Origin: Solobacterium sp.
GTDB lineage: Bacteria > Bacillota_I > Bacilli_A > Erysipelotrichales > Erysipelotrichaceae
Length of the DNA: 64,000 nt
NCBI GenBank assembly: GCA_017469885.1
Contig: JAFUFO010000021.1
Coordinates: 62,001-126,000 of the forward strand
Direction of reading: 5' to 3'
The notes under the pieces were generated by a model, which ran no database searches, was not told where the DNA came from, and was given only the letters and a program-made list of their open reading frames with translations. Below, one piece after another: positions 1 to 8,877 of the stretch. Every line of letters starts with the position of its first letter. Position 1 is the stretch's first letter. A program made the position numbers and the translations under genes.

Positions 1-1
1 C

Positions 2-964
2 TATATGAACCTGTACAACATCGACGGATTCCGCTTTGACCTGATGGGAATTCTCGACGTGGATACAATGAATGAGATCTACCGGACGGCACGCTCGATC
101 AAACCGGATGTGCTGATCTACGGTGAGGGATGGGATATGCCTACCGCGCTGAGCGAAGATCAGAAGGCGCGTATCTACAACCAGCACCGGATGCCGGGCA
201 TCGGGCATTTCAATGACACGTTCCGCGACATTGCCAAAGGCAAGACCGGTGATGACGGCAAGTATGACAAGGGTTATCTGACCGGCAATCTCGGCATGGC
301 CTTTGACATGTGCTCCGTCCTCAGCGGAAATACCATGGGCGATCCGTATTTCCTGCGGTTTGACAATCCGACCCAGTCGATCAACGCGCTGGAAACCCAC
401 GACAATGCGACTGCCTGGGACAAGATGCATATGTGCTGCGGAGAAGAACCGCGCGAAACACGCCTTCTGCGGCAGCGGCTTCTGATTGCCGCGACCCTGA
501 CAGCACAGGGCATTCCGTTCCTGCATCAGGGAATGGAATTCTGCGGCACCAAGCAGGACATCACCAACTCCTACAATTCCGGGGATGCGATCAACCAGAT
601 GAACTGGGACCGCATGATTCTCAACTATGACATTGTGGAATACACAAAGAAGATGATTGCGGTACGCCGGAAGTACCGTGCGTTCCGTCTGGAAAGCGGG
701 GCGCAGACCGAGAAGTATGTGCATTTCTCACTGGCGGACGGATATGTCGTTCTGTATGACATTGACATCGCCGACGGTGCCGTCGGATCCGGCGGAATCC
801 GGGTGATCTTCAACCCGTCCGTGAACGAGCACTATTTCCATTTTGAAAATGAATATACGGTGATTGCGGATGAAAACGGCAATCCGTCTGCACAGCGCAG
901 CCGGGAGTTCTGCGTACCGCGGTGTTCCTGCATGATTCTTTCCAAACCGCTTCATAACGACTGA
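2..964 (+). CDS. pulA: Type I pullulanase, C-terminal part (5' end outside window)
   Basis: This is the last ~320 codons of a GH13 debranching enzyme that hydrolyses alpha-1,6 branches of glycogen, pullulan or limit dextrins. Three catalytic landmarks of the barrel are visible: the nucleophile Asp in GFRFDLMG near the window edge, the acid Glu in YGEGWDMP, and the HD pair in ETHDNATAWDK. A beta-sandwich C-terminal domain follows. The reading frame runs off the left edge, so the N-terminal carbohydrate-binding or signal regions cannot be judged. It ends 30 bp before a small membrane-protein gene. Its job fits the glycogen genes 5.6 kb downstream. Pullulanase is favoured over isoamylase by the YNIDGFRFDLMG and GIGHFNDTFRD context, which is typical of PulA. 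Confidence 0.9.
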   Translation, partial: YMNLYNIDGFRFDLMGILDVDTMNEIYRTARSIKPDVLIYGEGWDMPTALSEDQKARIYNQHRMPGIGHFNDTFRDIAKGKTGDDGKYDKGYLTGNLGMAFDMCSVLSGNTMGDPYFLRFDNPTQSINALETHDNATAWDKMHMCCGEEPRETRLLRQRLLIAATLTAQGIPFLHQGMEFCGTKQDITNSYNSGDAINQMNWDRMILNYDIVEYTKKMIAVRRKYRAFRLESGAQTEKYVHFSLADGYVVLYDIDIADGAVGSGGIRVIFNPSVNEHYFHFENEYTVIADENGNPSAQRSREFCVPRCSCMILSKPLHND

Positions 965-994
965 TTCAATTCACAGAAACGGAGGTATTCCGAA

Positions 995-1186
995 ATGATG
1001 CGGGATGAATTCAAGCGCCAGGAGCGAAATGTCACAGCCCGGCAGGACGCAGATGCGTACGCCTCTGAGCACAGAACAGCAGAAACCGGACCTTCCTTTA
1101 TGGAGAACCGCAGGAAAACGGTATTCTGGGCAGTTGTGATCCTTGGAATCATTGTGATCGCAATTGTGACAAATCTCATGAAATGA
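995..1186 (+). CDS. Small single-pass membrane protein, unknown function
   Basis: This 63-residue ORF has a good ribosome binding site (GGAGG about 9 nt before the ATG) and lies between pulA and a clear terminator, so it is probably real. The first ~40 residues are highly charged (MRDEFKRQERN...). The C-terminal ~20 residues form one hydrophobic helix (VFWAVVILGIIVIAIV) ending in NLMK, giving a C-tail-anchored topology with the charged part in the cytoplasm. No family is recognised. It probably shares a transcript with pulA. Confidence 0.6.
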   Translation: MMRDEFKRQERNVTARQDADAYASEHRTAETGPSFMENRRKTVFWAVVILGIIVIAIVTNLMK

Positions 1187-1202
1187 TTCCTGACCATGAC
1201 AG

Positions 1203-1231
1203 TCAGCCGCCTCTTTCCGGGGCGGTTTTCT
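1203..1231 (+). terminator. Rho-independent terminator after pulA and the small membrane gene
   Basis: CCGCC and GGCGG arms separated by a short loop (TCTTTCCGG) are followed by TTTTCTT. It lies 17 bp after the small ORF and before the SD of the next gene. Confidence 0.75.
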
Positions 1232-1268
1232 TGATATAATGGGAACGATGCGAAAGGAGGGGCAGTTT

Positions 1269-3224
1269 ATGCGATTTCTGAGAACAGTAACTGCCGCAGT
1301 GACGGCGTGCGCAGTATGGACTGCGGTATTGCCGGCTCCTGTATATGCGGAAGAAAAAGATTCCGAACAGTTTGAACAGTTCTGCGAGGATGAGTTTATC
1401 CGCAGAATGGAAAGCGACTATGTGAACATGCATTACACGGTGAAGGACTATGCCGCGCTTTCCATAAACAAACCGGAACTCACCGTCGGTGATGCATCCT
1501 GGGAATCCTTTGAGACAGAAGTGCAGCGTGCCGATGAATCGCTTGAGAAACTCCATAAGATCAACCCGGAGAATCTCAATGAAGATCAGCAGCTGGTCTA
1601 TAAAACCTATGAACGGTATCTGGAGTCCTATCGGGAACTGAATGCGATGCCGCTGTTTGAAAGTTATTTTGATCCGGCAGCCGGCATCATTGATAATCTG
1701 ACGACGAACTTTACGGAATTTGTATTCTATACACCGGAAGATGTGGAAGATTACCTCACCGTGCTTTCCACTGTCCCGGCTTACATTGATCAGGCCCTGG
1801 AGGTCACCCGCCGCCAGGCAGAGGAAGGATTCTTCCTGCGGGATGATCAGCTGGATATGACGGAAGACGCAATCGATGAATTTACCGCCAAAACCGATGA
1901 CAGTATGCTGATCGTGATCTTCAATGAACGGATCGATGAGCTCGAAGGTCTCAGTGACGAACAGAAGGAAGAATACAAACAGCGCAACAGGGATATTGTG
2001 ATCAATTCCTATATTCCTTCCTACCGCAAGGCGAAAGAAGAACTGGAAAAGCTGCGCGGCAGCCGCTCGTTTGAAGGCGGAACCGCAAACTATGAAAACG
2101 GCGGTGCGGAATACTACGCTGCGCTTGCACGTTATAAGACAAGCAGTCAGGACAGTGTCGAGAAACTGCTGGATGACTGCGGGATGTTTCTGGAAGATCT
2201 GGTCGATCAGTATATCGACCTGTATATGCGCAACCCGGCAGTGGATGACCTCTATGAAACAGAGACGACCAAACTGTCCGGTCCGGATGAAGTGCTTGAA
2301 TATCTTCAGTCCCATCTGGAGATGTTTCCGGAAGGACCGGAAGTAACCTATGAGTATGACTATCTGGATCCGTCCGTCGCTAATGATGCGACTGTCGCAT
2401 ATTATCTTGCGCCTCCGATTGATGACATTACGCACAATGTCGTGCGCATCAATGAGAAGGCGGTGGGAGAAGATCCCAATGAACTGTATTCCACGCTTGC
2501 CCATGAGGCATTCCCGGGACATCTGTTTCAGATCACCTGGTTTCTGAATCAGCCGGAGCCGTTCCTGCGCCGGTCCTATGACTTTATCGGTTATCAGGAA
2601 GGCTGGGGCATGTATTCCGAGTGGTGTGCCTGGGAATTCAGCGACATCAATCCGGATGCCGCAGAGCTGAACCGGATCTATATCGCATTGTCCTATGTGG
2701 AAGATGCGGCTGTAGACCTTGCGGTCAACGGTCTTGGCTGGAGTGTGCCGCAGGTTTCGAACTGGCTCGAGAGTCTTGGACTCAACGGTTCCAGTGCCCA
2801 GGAAATCGCAGACTTTGTCATTCAGCGTCCGGGCCTGTTGCTGCCGTACGGCGTTGGAATGATGAAATTCCTGACGCTGCGCAAAAATGCGGAGGAAGCA
2901 CTTGGTGATCAGTTTGATCTGAAGGAATTCAATACCGTTCTCATGGAAGGCGGTGACCGTCCGTTTGAATTTGTGGAAGCGGATGTAGAGAACTATATTC
3001 ACCCGGCAAGTGAACCCGCACCGGAAGAGATTACCGAAGAAGAAATCGGAATCAGCCCGGAACCGGGAATTCCGTGGGAAATCGAAGAGCCGGAAATTCC
3101 GGCGGATGTCCGGCCATATCTGAACTATCCGTATGCATGGATCGGACTTGGTGCGGCAGGGGTAATTGCCCTGATCGCAGGAATCAATCTTTACAGACGA
3201 AGGAGAAAAGGACCGTTTGCGTAA
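1269..3224 (+). CDS. DUF885 family secreted, membrane-anchored peptidase-like protein
   Basis: This 651-residue protein of the DUF885 family (putative zinc-dependent peptidases) is predicted to act outside the membrane. The ATG at 1269 is chosen because AAAGGAGGGG sits just upstream and it opens a clean signal peptide (MRFLRTVTAAVTACAVW...VYA); an in-frame ATG at 1239 lacks both. The family metal-site motif HEAFPGH is at residues ~412-418, and a supporting Glu is in YQEGWGMYSEW (~444). After a Pro/Glu-rich linker, the end has a hydrophobic helix followed by RRRRK, so the enzyme is anchored by its C-terminus facing outwards. The next gene overlaps by 8 nt and encodes another exported hydrolase-like protein. 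The substrate is unknown. Confidence 0.85.
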   Translation: MRFLRTVTAAVTACAVWTAVLPAPVYAEEKDSEQFEQFCEDEFIRRMESDYVNMHYTVKDYAALSINKPELTVGDASWESFETEVQRADESLEKLHKINPENLNEDQQLVYKTYERYLESYRELNAMPLFESYFDPAAGIIDNLTTNFTEFVFYTPEDVEDYLTVLSTVPAYIDQALEVTRRQAEEGFFLRDDQLDMTEDAIDEFTAKTDDSMLIVIFNERIDELEGLSDEQKEEYKQRNRDIVINSYIPSYRKAKEELEKLRGSRSFEGGTANYENGGAEYYAALARYKTSSQDSVEKLLDDCGMFLEDLVDQYIDLYMRNPAVDDLYETETTKLSGPDEVLEYLQSHLEMFPEGPEVTYEYDYLDPSVANDATVAYYLAPPIDDITHNVVRINEKAVGEDPNELYSTLAHEAFPGHLFQITWFLNQPEPFLRRSYDFIGYQEGWGMYSEWCAWEFSDINPDAAELNRIYIALSYVEDAAVDLAVNGLGWSVPQVSNWLESLGLNGSSAQEIADFVIQRPGLLLPYGVGMMKFLTLRKNAEEALGDQFDLKEFNTVLMEGGDRPFEFVEADVENYIHPASEPAPEEITEEEIGISPEPGIPWEIEEPEIPADVRPYLNYPYAWIGLGAAGVIALIAGINLYRRRRKGPFA

Positions 3225-4605
3225 GACAGTAATCAGCCTTCTGTGTGTAGTACTGCTGTGCGGCTGTGCATCCGGCAAAACTTCTGCGAATGCAGGAAGT
3301 GTTCCTGTCCGTCAGGAATCTGCCGCTGTGCAGGAACAGCTGTATACCGTGCCCGATGTTACCTACGGGAAAGTTGTCAGGAAGGCAGAAGAAATTGAAC
3401 TTGCACTGGCAGAGGAGCGATGGGATGACCTCGCTGCTCTTTTCGCCGCGCAGACTTCCGGAGAAGCAATCAAAAATGAATGGCTCGCCGATGGTGAGGG
3501 CCCCTGGTCACCAGCCGGCGCAGCCCCGGTATTCCGTGACGGCAACATCGGCGCAGTTGTATTCCTGAGCGGACCGGCCGGTGTGCGGGAAGCGGTGATC
3601 CGCATGAATAACGACCTGAAGATTGAAGAGATGCATTCGTTCATGCGTCCTGCATTCAGTGAACCCGAATCGTCGGACCGCTGGACGGAAGAATGGATCT
3701 ATGCAGGAAATGAACCGAAGATCACGGGTATTCTGACGCTTCCTGTTCCGGATGAAGAAGATGATAAAGACAACGAGGAAGAAGAACCGGAGCTTCCGCC
3801 GGTCGCAGTGCTTGTCGGTGAGGAACTGAATGATGCGATGAATGAATCCGGCTCCAATATCGACCTGCGGCGTGATCTGGCGCATGCGCTGGCGGAGAAC
3901 GGAATCGCGAGTGTGCGGTTCAATACCCGCAGTTATGAAGATCCGATCCTGGCGGACATGTTCGGCTATGATCTTGAGATGATGCTGAGTGAGGATATGG
4001 CTTCGATTTTTCACAGCCTGGAAACTTATCCGGTCAATGCGCGAAGGATCATCTATGTCGGACACGGCGCTGCCGGAACGATGGGATATTCCTATGTGTA
4101 TCATCATTTCGAAATCACCGGCGGTCTCGTGCTGATCAATGCGCCGTTTACCGATGACGGTGCGCAGCTCTTCCGGCGGGCAGCCTGGCTGGAAGAAACC
4201 GTGGCAGAGGAAGCCGCAGAGGCACTGGAAGACGAGAATGCGGATGACAGCGCAATGATCGGCGGCTATCCGCTGTCCTATTGGAAAGACTGGGATGCGA
4301 TGGGTGCACTGAAATATACACGCTATGTCGCCATTCCGATCCTGATCCAGCAGGGCAGGGATGACAGTATCGTCAGCGCTGCGGAAGACTATGAAAACTG
4401 GAAGAGCCAGAAGGGCTCCAATGTAACGATGAAACTGTATACCGGGATCGGACATGATCTTCGGAAGAAAGACGGAACTTTTGAAGAACTGATCGCAGAA
4501 GATATTGCGGACTGGCAGAACGGCGAGGACATCAATAAAAAGAAACCGGTTGCCACACCGACCCCTTCGCCGAGGCCTTCTTCTTCGACAGGGAGGCGGT
4601 CATGA
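3217..4605 (+). CDS. Lipoprotein with DUF3887-like and degenerate alpha/beta-hydrolase domains
   Basis: The start is TTG at 3217, with AGGAG about 11 nt upstream and an 8-nt overlap with the preceding gene. Residues 1-20 form a lipoprotein signal (LLCGCASG), so the protein is anchored outside. Residues ~50-140 resemble the DUF3887 module that often precedes hydrolases in Bacillota. The rest has an alpha/beta-hydrolase pattern: the nucleophile-elbow segment reads IIYVGHGAAGTMG, an Asp is in QQGRDDSIV and a His in TGIGHDL. The elbow normally carries G-x-S-x-G, but Gly replaces the Ser here, so ordinary esterase activity is doubtful. The C-terminus is a low-complexity Pro/Ser tail. It is probably co-transcribed with the DUF885 gene and ung. 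Confidence 0.75.
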   Translation: MRKTVISLLCVVLLCGCASGKTSANAGSVPVRQESAAVQEQLYTVPDVTYGKVVRKAEEIELALAEERWDDLAALFAAQTSGEAIKNEWLADGEGPWSPAGAAPVFRDGNIGAVVFLSGPAGVREAVIRMNNDLKIEEMHSFMRPAFSEPESSDRWTEEWIYAGNEPKITGILTLPVPDEEDDKDNEEEEPELPPVAVLVGEELNDAMNESGSNIDLRRDLAHALAENGIASVRFNTRSYEDPILADMFGYDLEMMLSEDMASIFHSLETYPVNARRIIYVGHGAAGTMGYSYVYHHFEITGGLVLINAPFTDDGAQLFRRAAWLEETVAEEAAEALEDENADDSAMIGGYPLSYWKDWDAMGALKYTRYVAIPILIQQGRDDSIVSAAEDYENWKSQKGSNVTMKLYTGIGHDLRKKDGTFEELIAEDIADWQNGEDINKKKPVATPTPSPRPSSSTGRRS

Positions 4606-5270
4606 ATCATAACGAATGGTATCCCTGGCTCAAGGCCGAATGGGAACAGCCGTATTTCCGGCAGCTTTCCGCATTTCTGAAGGAACAGTATGCGACGCGT
4701 GAAATCTATCCGCCGCGCACCCAGGTATTCAGTGCATTTGAGGTATGTGATCTTCCGGATATCCGGGTTGTGATCCTCGGACAGGATCCGTATCATGAAC
4801 CGCACCAGGCACACGGCATGTGCTTTTCCGTAAATCCCGGCATTGAGATTCCGCCGAGCCTGATCAATATCTACAGGGAACTGGAAACAGACTGCGGCTG
4901 CCGGATGCCCAACAACGGTTATCTGATGCCATGGGCAAAGCAGGGAGTATTCCTGCTCAACACCGTCATGACAGTGGAACGCGGCAGAGCCAATTCCCAT
5001 CAGGGCAGAGGCTGGGAAACATTTACCGATCATGTGATTGAACGCATCAATGCCAAGGATGAGCCGGTCGTGTTCCTGTTATGGGGACGCAATGCCCGCA
5101 GCAAGGTGCCGATGATCAATACATCAAAGCATCTGGTCCTGCAGGCGGCGCATCCTTCTCCGCTGAGCGCATATCGGGGATTTTTCGGCTGCCGGCACTT
5201 CTCACAGGCGAATGCATTTCTCAAAGCTCATGGGGAGCCGGAAATCAACTGGCAGATAGAAGATCTATGA
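4602..5270 (+). CDS. ung: Uracil-DNA glycosylase, family 1
   Basis: This 222-residue enzyme excises uracil from DNA as the first step of base-excision repair in the cytoplasm. The catalytic water-activating loop GQDPYHEPHQAHG (Asp62) and the Leu-loop HPSPLSAYRG (His184) match family 1, and the length is normal. The start ATG overlaps the preceding stop as ATGA, and its own stop overlaps the folC start the same way, so it sits inside a translationally coupled series. The loop reads HEP where the common form is HGP, a mild variation. Confidence 0.97.
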   Translation: MNHNEWYPWLKAEWEQPYFRQLSAFLKEQYATREIYPPRTQVFSAFEVCDLPDIRVVILGQDPYHEPHQAHGMCFSVNPGIEIPPSLINIYRELETDCGCRMPNNGYLMPWAKQGVFLLNTVMTVERGRANSHQGRGWETFTDHVIERINAKDEPVVFLLWGRNARSKVPMINTSKHLVLQAAHPSPLSAYRGFFGCRHFSQANAFLKAHGEPEINWQIEDL

Positions 5271-6472
5271 GATTTCAGAGTTATGAAGAGGCAGAGCGCT
5301 GGGCGCTCTCCCGCAAATCCATGCTTGTTTATTATGAACCGTTCGCAGCGGCACTGCATGAAGCCGGTGATCCGCAGAACGGTCTTTTGTGTTTTCATGT
5401 GGCAGGCACCAACGGAAAGGGAAGTACCTGCCGGTTTCTGTATCACATTCTGAAGACGAAGTATGCGAAGGTGGGACTGTATACCTCTCCGCAGCTGGAA
5501 TCGATCCGTGACCGGATCCGTATCAATGATGAGTGGATCCCGGAAGATGTCTTTCTTTCCTATGCCAACCGTTATGAAGAAATCATTGAGAAATACAAAC
5601 TCGGAATGGTCGGCATCAGCACACTGTTCTGCTTTCTCTGGTTCCATGAACAGCAGGTGGATACTGCGGTCATTGAAGTCTGCATGGGCGGCCGCTATGA
5701 TACGACCAATGTCATCACATCACCGGTATGTTCTGTCATCACTTCCATTGGATATGACCATATGGAATTCCTCGGAAATACCCTGGGTGAGATTGCCGGC
5801 GAAAAAGCAGGCATCATCAAGCCTGGATGCCCGGTAGTCACAGGAGATCTTCCCGAAGAGGCGATGACGGTGATCCGCGCTCAGGCGAAAGCACTCGGCT
5901 CTCCATTGGTAGAACATCTTCCGTTTGAAAATAACGATGTCTGTTATTTTCGGGCCGGGATGGAAACCTATGAAACCGTAATCTCTGCGCCGTACTACAA
6001 GTTCGATGCGATGCTTGCGCTGAGTGCCGCAAAGACCGCAGGTATTGATATTACATCGGAAGCGGTGAAAGATGCTGTGCGGACCAGCACCTGGCCGGGA
6101 CGGTTTGAGACGGTTTCGGAACATCCGTGCATCATCCTTGACGGAGCGCATAACCCCGAAGGAATGGCTGCGCTGGAACGTGCGGCCAGTGACTGTGCCC
6201 ATCCGCTGATCGGAGTGTTCAGTGCACTGAAAGACAAGCAGGGACCTGCCATGCGTTCCATGATGGAATCGTTCTGTGACGGTGTGATCACAACCGCGTT
6301 TAAAAATGCGCGGGCGGATACGGCAGAGCATCTTGGCGGAGATATCATTGAAGACTGGAAGGAAGCGATTAAAGAGGCATGCCGGCGTGCCGGAAATAAC
6401 GGAACGGTGCTGATTACCGGCTCGCTGTATTTCATCAGCGAAGTTCGGAAACTGTTTTGTGAAGACAAATAA
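5267..6472 (+). CDS. folC: Folylpolyglutamate synthase / dihydrofolate synthase
   Basis: This 401-residue Mur-ligase-fold enzyme adds glutamate to dihydropteroate and/or folates. The ATP P-loop GTNGKGST is at residues 47-54, preceded by HVA as in FolC. The substrate/Mg motifs CMGGRYDTTN and ITSIGYDHMEFLG follow, and ILDGAHNPEG marks the C-terminal ligase domain. The ATG at 5267 (MRFQSYEEAERW) overlaps the ung stop by 4 nt (ATGA); an upstream in-frame extension exists but lies entirely within ung and is rejected. A single FolC may carry both activities; that cannot be told from sequence. Confidence 0.93.
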   Translation: MRFQSYEEAERWALSRKSMLVYYEPFAAALHEAGDPQNGLLCFHVAGTNGKGSTCRFLYHILKTKYAKVGLYTSPQLESIRDRIRINDEWIPEDVFLSYANRYEEIIEKYKLGMVGISTLFCFLWFHEQQVDTAVIEVCMGGRYDTTNVITSPVCSVITSIGYDHMEFLGNTLGEIAGEKAGIIKPGCPVVTGDLPEEAMTVIRAQAKALGSPLVEHLPFENNDVCYFRAGMETYETVISAPYYKFDAMLALSAAKTAGIDITSEAVKDAVRTSTWPGRFETVSEHPCIILDGAHNPEGMAALERAASDCAHPLIGVFSALKDKQGPAMRSMMESFCDGVITTAFKNARADTAEHLGGDIIEDWKEAIKEACRRAGNNGTVLITGSLYFISEVRKLFCEDK

Positions 6473-6527
6473 TCCGTACATCATCCTGCATGTGTAATGC
6501 GGTTTCTGGTGTGTGATGAAAATCAGG

Positions 6528-6556
6528 AAAACAAGACCGTAAATTTCGTTTATAAT
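6528..6556 (+). promoter_or_regulatory. Possible promoter of glgCDA
   Basis: A perfect -10 hexamer TATAAT lies at 6551-6556, 48 bp before the glgC start; the -35 region (AAAACA at 6528-6533) is poor. This is the only strong -10 in the 130-bp gap after folC. Confidence 0.35.
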
Positions 6557-6604
6557 GAAAGCGGTATCATCATATTTATATAGTTCAGGAGGCTAAATAT
6601 AATC

Positions 6605-7738
6605 ATGAGAGCGAACAGTATGGTGGCCATGATTCTTGCGGGCGGAAGAGGTTCCCGTCTGTATGATCTGACCAAGAAAGTCGCAAAACCGGCAGTCCAC
6701 TTCGGCGGAAAATACCGGATTATTGACTTTCCACTCAGCAATTGCGCCAATTCAAACATTCAGACCGTAGGCGTGCTGACACAGTATGAATCCGTGTTAC
6801 TCAACTCGTATGTTGCACGGGATCATTACTGGGGTCTGGATACGAATGACGGAGGTGTCTATGTTCTGACACCGCGTGAGCGCGATACCGCAAATCTCGA
6901 AGTATACCGCGGTACAGCAGATGCGATCACAGCGAACATCGATTTCCTGGATAACATTGATCCGGAATACATCCTTGTTCTGTCCGGCGACCACATCTAC
7001 AAGATGAATTACGACAAGATGCTGAAGTATCACAAGGAACGGAACGCGGATGCGACCATCGCAGTACGTGAAGTTTCCCTCAAGGAAGCTACCCGTTTCG
7101 GAATCATGAACACCAATAAGGATGACATGATCATTGAATTCGAAGAGAAGCCGGCTCATCCGAAGAGCAACCTCGCTTCGATGGGTATTTACATCTTCAC
7201 CTACAAGACACTCCGTAAGTATCTCGTAGCGGATGCGAAGAATCCGGACAGCCATCACGACTTCGGTAACGATATTATCCCGACCTATCTGAAGGATAAG
7301 AAGCGTCTTACCGCTTATCGTTTCCGCGGTTACTGGAAGGATGTCGGAACCGTGGATTCCCTCTGGGAGGCAAACATGGATCTCCTGCAGGACAAGGCAG
7401 AACTCGATCTTGGTGATCCGACCTGGAAGATCTATACCGAAGATGTCAACGCACTTCCGCAGTTCATCGGCGCAGATGCAAAAGTTGAGCACTGCTATGT
7501 GACACAGGGAAGCGTAATTGACGGCACAGCGATCAACTCCGTTATCGGAACAAACGTTGTAATCGAGAAGGGCGCAAAGGTCATCGACAGCGTCATTCAG
7601 CCGGGCGCAGTCATCCATGAAGGCGCTACTGTTACACGCTGCATCGTCGCAGACGACATCGAAGTCCCTGCCGGCGCAACATTCGGCTCCAAGAACAGCA
7701 AGGAAATCAAACTTGTTGCGGGCCAGGAAAGTGAGTGA
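6605..7738 (+). CDS. glgC: Glucose-1-phosphate adenylyltransferase, catalytic subunit
   Basis: It makes ADP-glucose from ATP and glucose-1-phosphate, the committed step of bacterial glycogen synthesis. The nucleotide-binding signature [11 protein letters not shown] lies near residues 13-23, followed by [15 protein letters not shown] and NCANS. The C-terminal third is a left-handed beta-helix of hexapeptide repeats ([17 protein letters not shown]...). At 377 residues it has the Bacillus/Clostridium GlgC size. CAGGAGG precedes the ATG. It is the first gene of glgC-glgD-glgA; in Bacillota GlgC usually works as a complex with GlgD. Confidence 0.96.
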   Translation: MRANSMVAMILAGGRGSRLYDLTKKVAKPAVHFGGKYRIIDFPLSNCANSNIQTVGVLTQYESVLLNSYVARDHYWGLDTNDGGVYVLTPRERDTANLEVYRGTADAITANIDFLDNIDPEYILVLSGDHIYKMNYDKMLKYHKERNADATIAVREVSLKEATRFGIMNTNKDDMIIEFEEKPAHPKSNLASMGIYIFTYKTLRKYLVADAKNPDSHHDFGNDIIPTYLKDKKRLTAYRFRGYWKDVGTVDSLWEANMDLLQDKAELDLGDPTWKIYTEDVNALPQFIGADAKVEHCYVTQGSVIDGTAINSVIGTNVVIEKGAKVIDSVIQPGAVIHEGATVTRCIVADDIEVPAGATFGSKNSKEIKLVAGQESE

Positions 7739-7751
7739 GGAGGAGACAGAT

Positions 7752-8864
7752 ATGCGTGCATTAGGAATTATCAGTTTTGAAGACAATACGGCGAATATCG
7801 AGGGCCTCTGCGATCATCGCCCGGTACCGGCAATTGCATTCATGGGCCGCTACCGCATTGTTGACTTCATCTTAAGCAACATGACAAACTCCGGCATCAG
7901 CAATGTTCAGGTCTACTGCAAGGAAAAACCGCGCAACCTGATCGAGCATCTCGGTGACGGAAAACACTACAACATCAACTCCAAGCGCGGAAAGCTGCGT
8001 CTCCTCTATGGTGAGAAGAGCTTCTCTTCCGATGTTTACAACCACGATATCGCAAACTACATGCTCAACATGCAGTACATCGAAGAAGATCCGAATCCGT
8101 ATGTCGTCGTAGCACCGAGCTACTTCGTATACACGATCGACTTCAATGATGTTCTTGCGCAGCACATCGAGTCCAAAGCGGATGTCACCATGTGCTATTA
8201 CAACGCAAAGGATGCCAAGACTTCCTTCCTTGGCTGCGATGTTGTGAAGCTCGACAAGTTCAAGACCGTCAAGGGTCTTGAAAAGAACCGCGGCAAGCTG
8301 AAGAGTCAGACCGTTTCTCTCGAAGCGTATGTCATGACCAAGAAGCTGTTCATTGAACTCGTCAAGAAGGCGGCTGACACCTCCTCCCTGTACTGGTTCA
8401 AGGATGTTCTGGCAGACTCCGTTGATGAACTGAACATCAAGGGTTATCAGGTCAAGGGCTATGTCGCATGCCTGAACTCTCTGCCTGAGTACTTCCGTGT
8501 TTCCATGGATCTTATTGACCACAAGACAGCGCTTCAGCTGTTCAAGTCCGGCTGGCCGGTATACACACAGACCAACGACAGCTGCCCGACCACATTCGCA
8601 GAAGGATCCAAGGTCTCGAGCTGTGTTGTCGCCAACGGCGCAACCATTGACGGTACGGTAGAACACTCCATCGTCAGCCGTGGTGTTACCATTCGCAAGG
8701 GCGCAGTCGTCAAGAACTGCATCCTGCTTCCGGGCGCTTACATCGGTGAGAACGCAAAACTTGATCACGTTGTCGTCGACAAGTATGCGATCGTTCACCA
8801 TATCAAGAAACTGGAAGGAACCGATGCGGAGCCGGTATATGTAGCCCGCAGAGACCGTATCTGA
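7752..8864 (+). CDS. glgD: GlgD, regulatory/non-catalytic ADP-glucose pyrophosphorylase subunit
   Basis: This 370-residue GlgC paralogue has the substrate-binding landmark MGRYRIVDFILSNM, but the N-terminal nucleotide loop of GlgC (GGRGSRL) is replaced by ISFEDNTANIEGL. That loss is typical of GlgD, which activates GlgC in a heteromer. The ATG at 7752 has GGAGGAGAC just upstream and lies 13 bp after glgC; the in-frame extension into glgC is rejected. The beta-helix C-terminus is conserved (VANGATIDGTVEHS). Confidence 0.93.
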   Translation: MRALGIISFEDNTANIEGLCDHRPVPAIAFMGRYRIVDFILSNMTNSGISNVQVYCKEKPRNLIEHLGDGKHYNINSKRGKLRLLYGEKSFSSDVYNHDIANYMLNMQYIEEDPNPYVVVAPSYFVYTIDFNDVLAQHIESKADVTMCYYNAKDAKTSFLGCDVVKLDKFKTVKGLEKNRGKLKSQTVSLEAYVMTKKLFIELVKKAADTSSLYWFKDVLADSVDELNIKGYQVKGYVACLNSLPEYFRVSMDLIDHKTALQLFKSGWPVYTQTNDSCPTTFAEGSKVSSCVVANGATIDGTVEHSIVSRGVTIRKGAVVKNCILLPGAYIGENAKLDHVVVDKYAIVHHIKKLEGTDAEPVYVARRDRI

Positions 8865-8877
8865 CGGGAGGAATTCT

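Noticed and set aside
1203-3278. Long minus-strand ORF (691 codons) opposite the DUF885 gene
   Set aside because: It is antisense to a gene with signal peptide, SD and family motifs; its translation is compositionally odd and matches no family.
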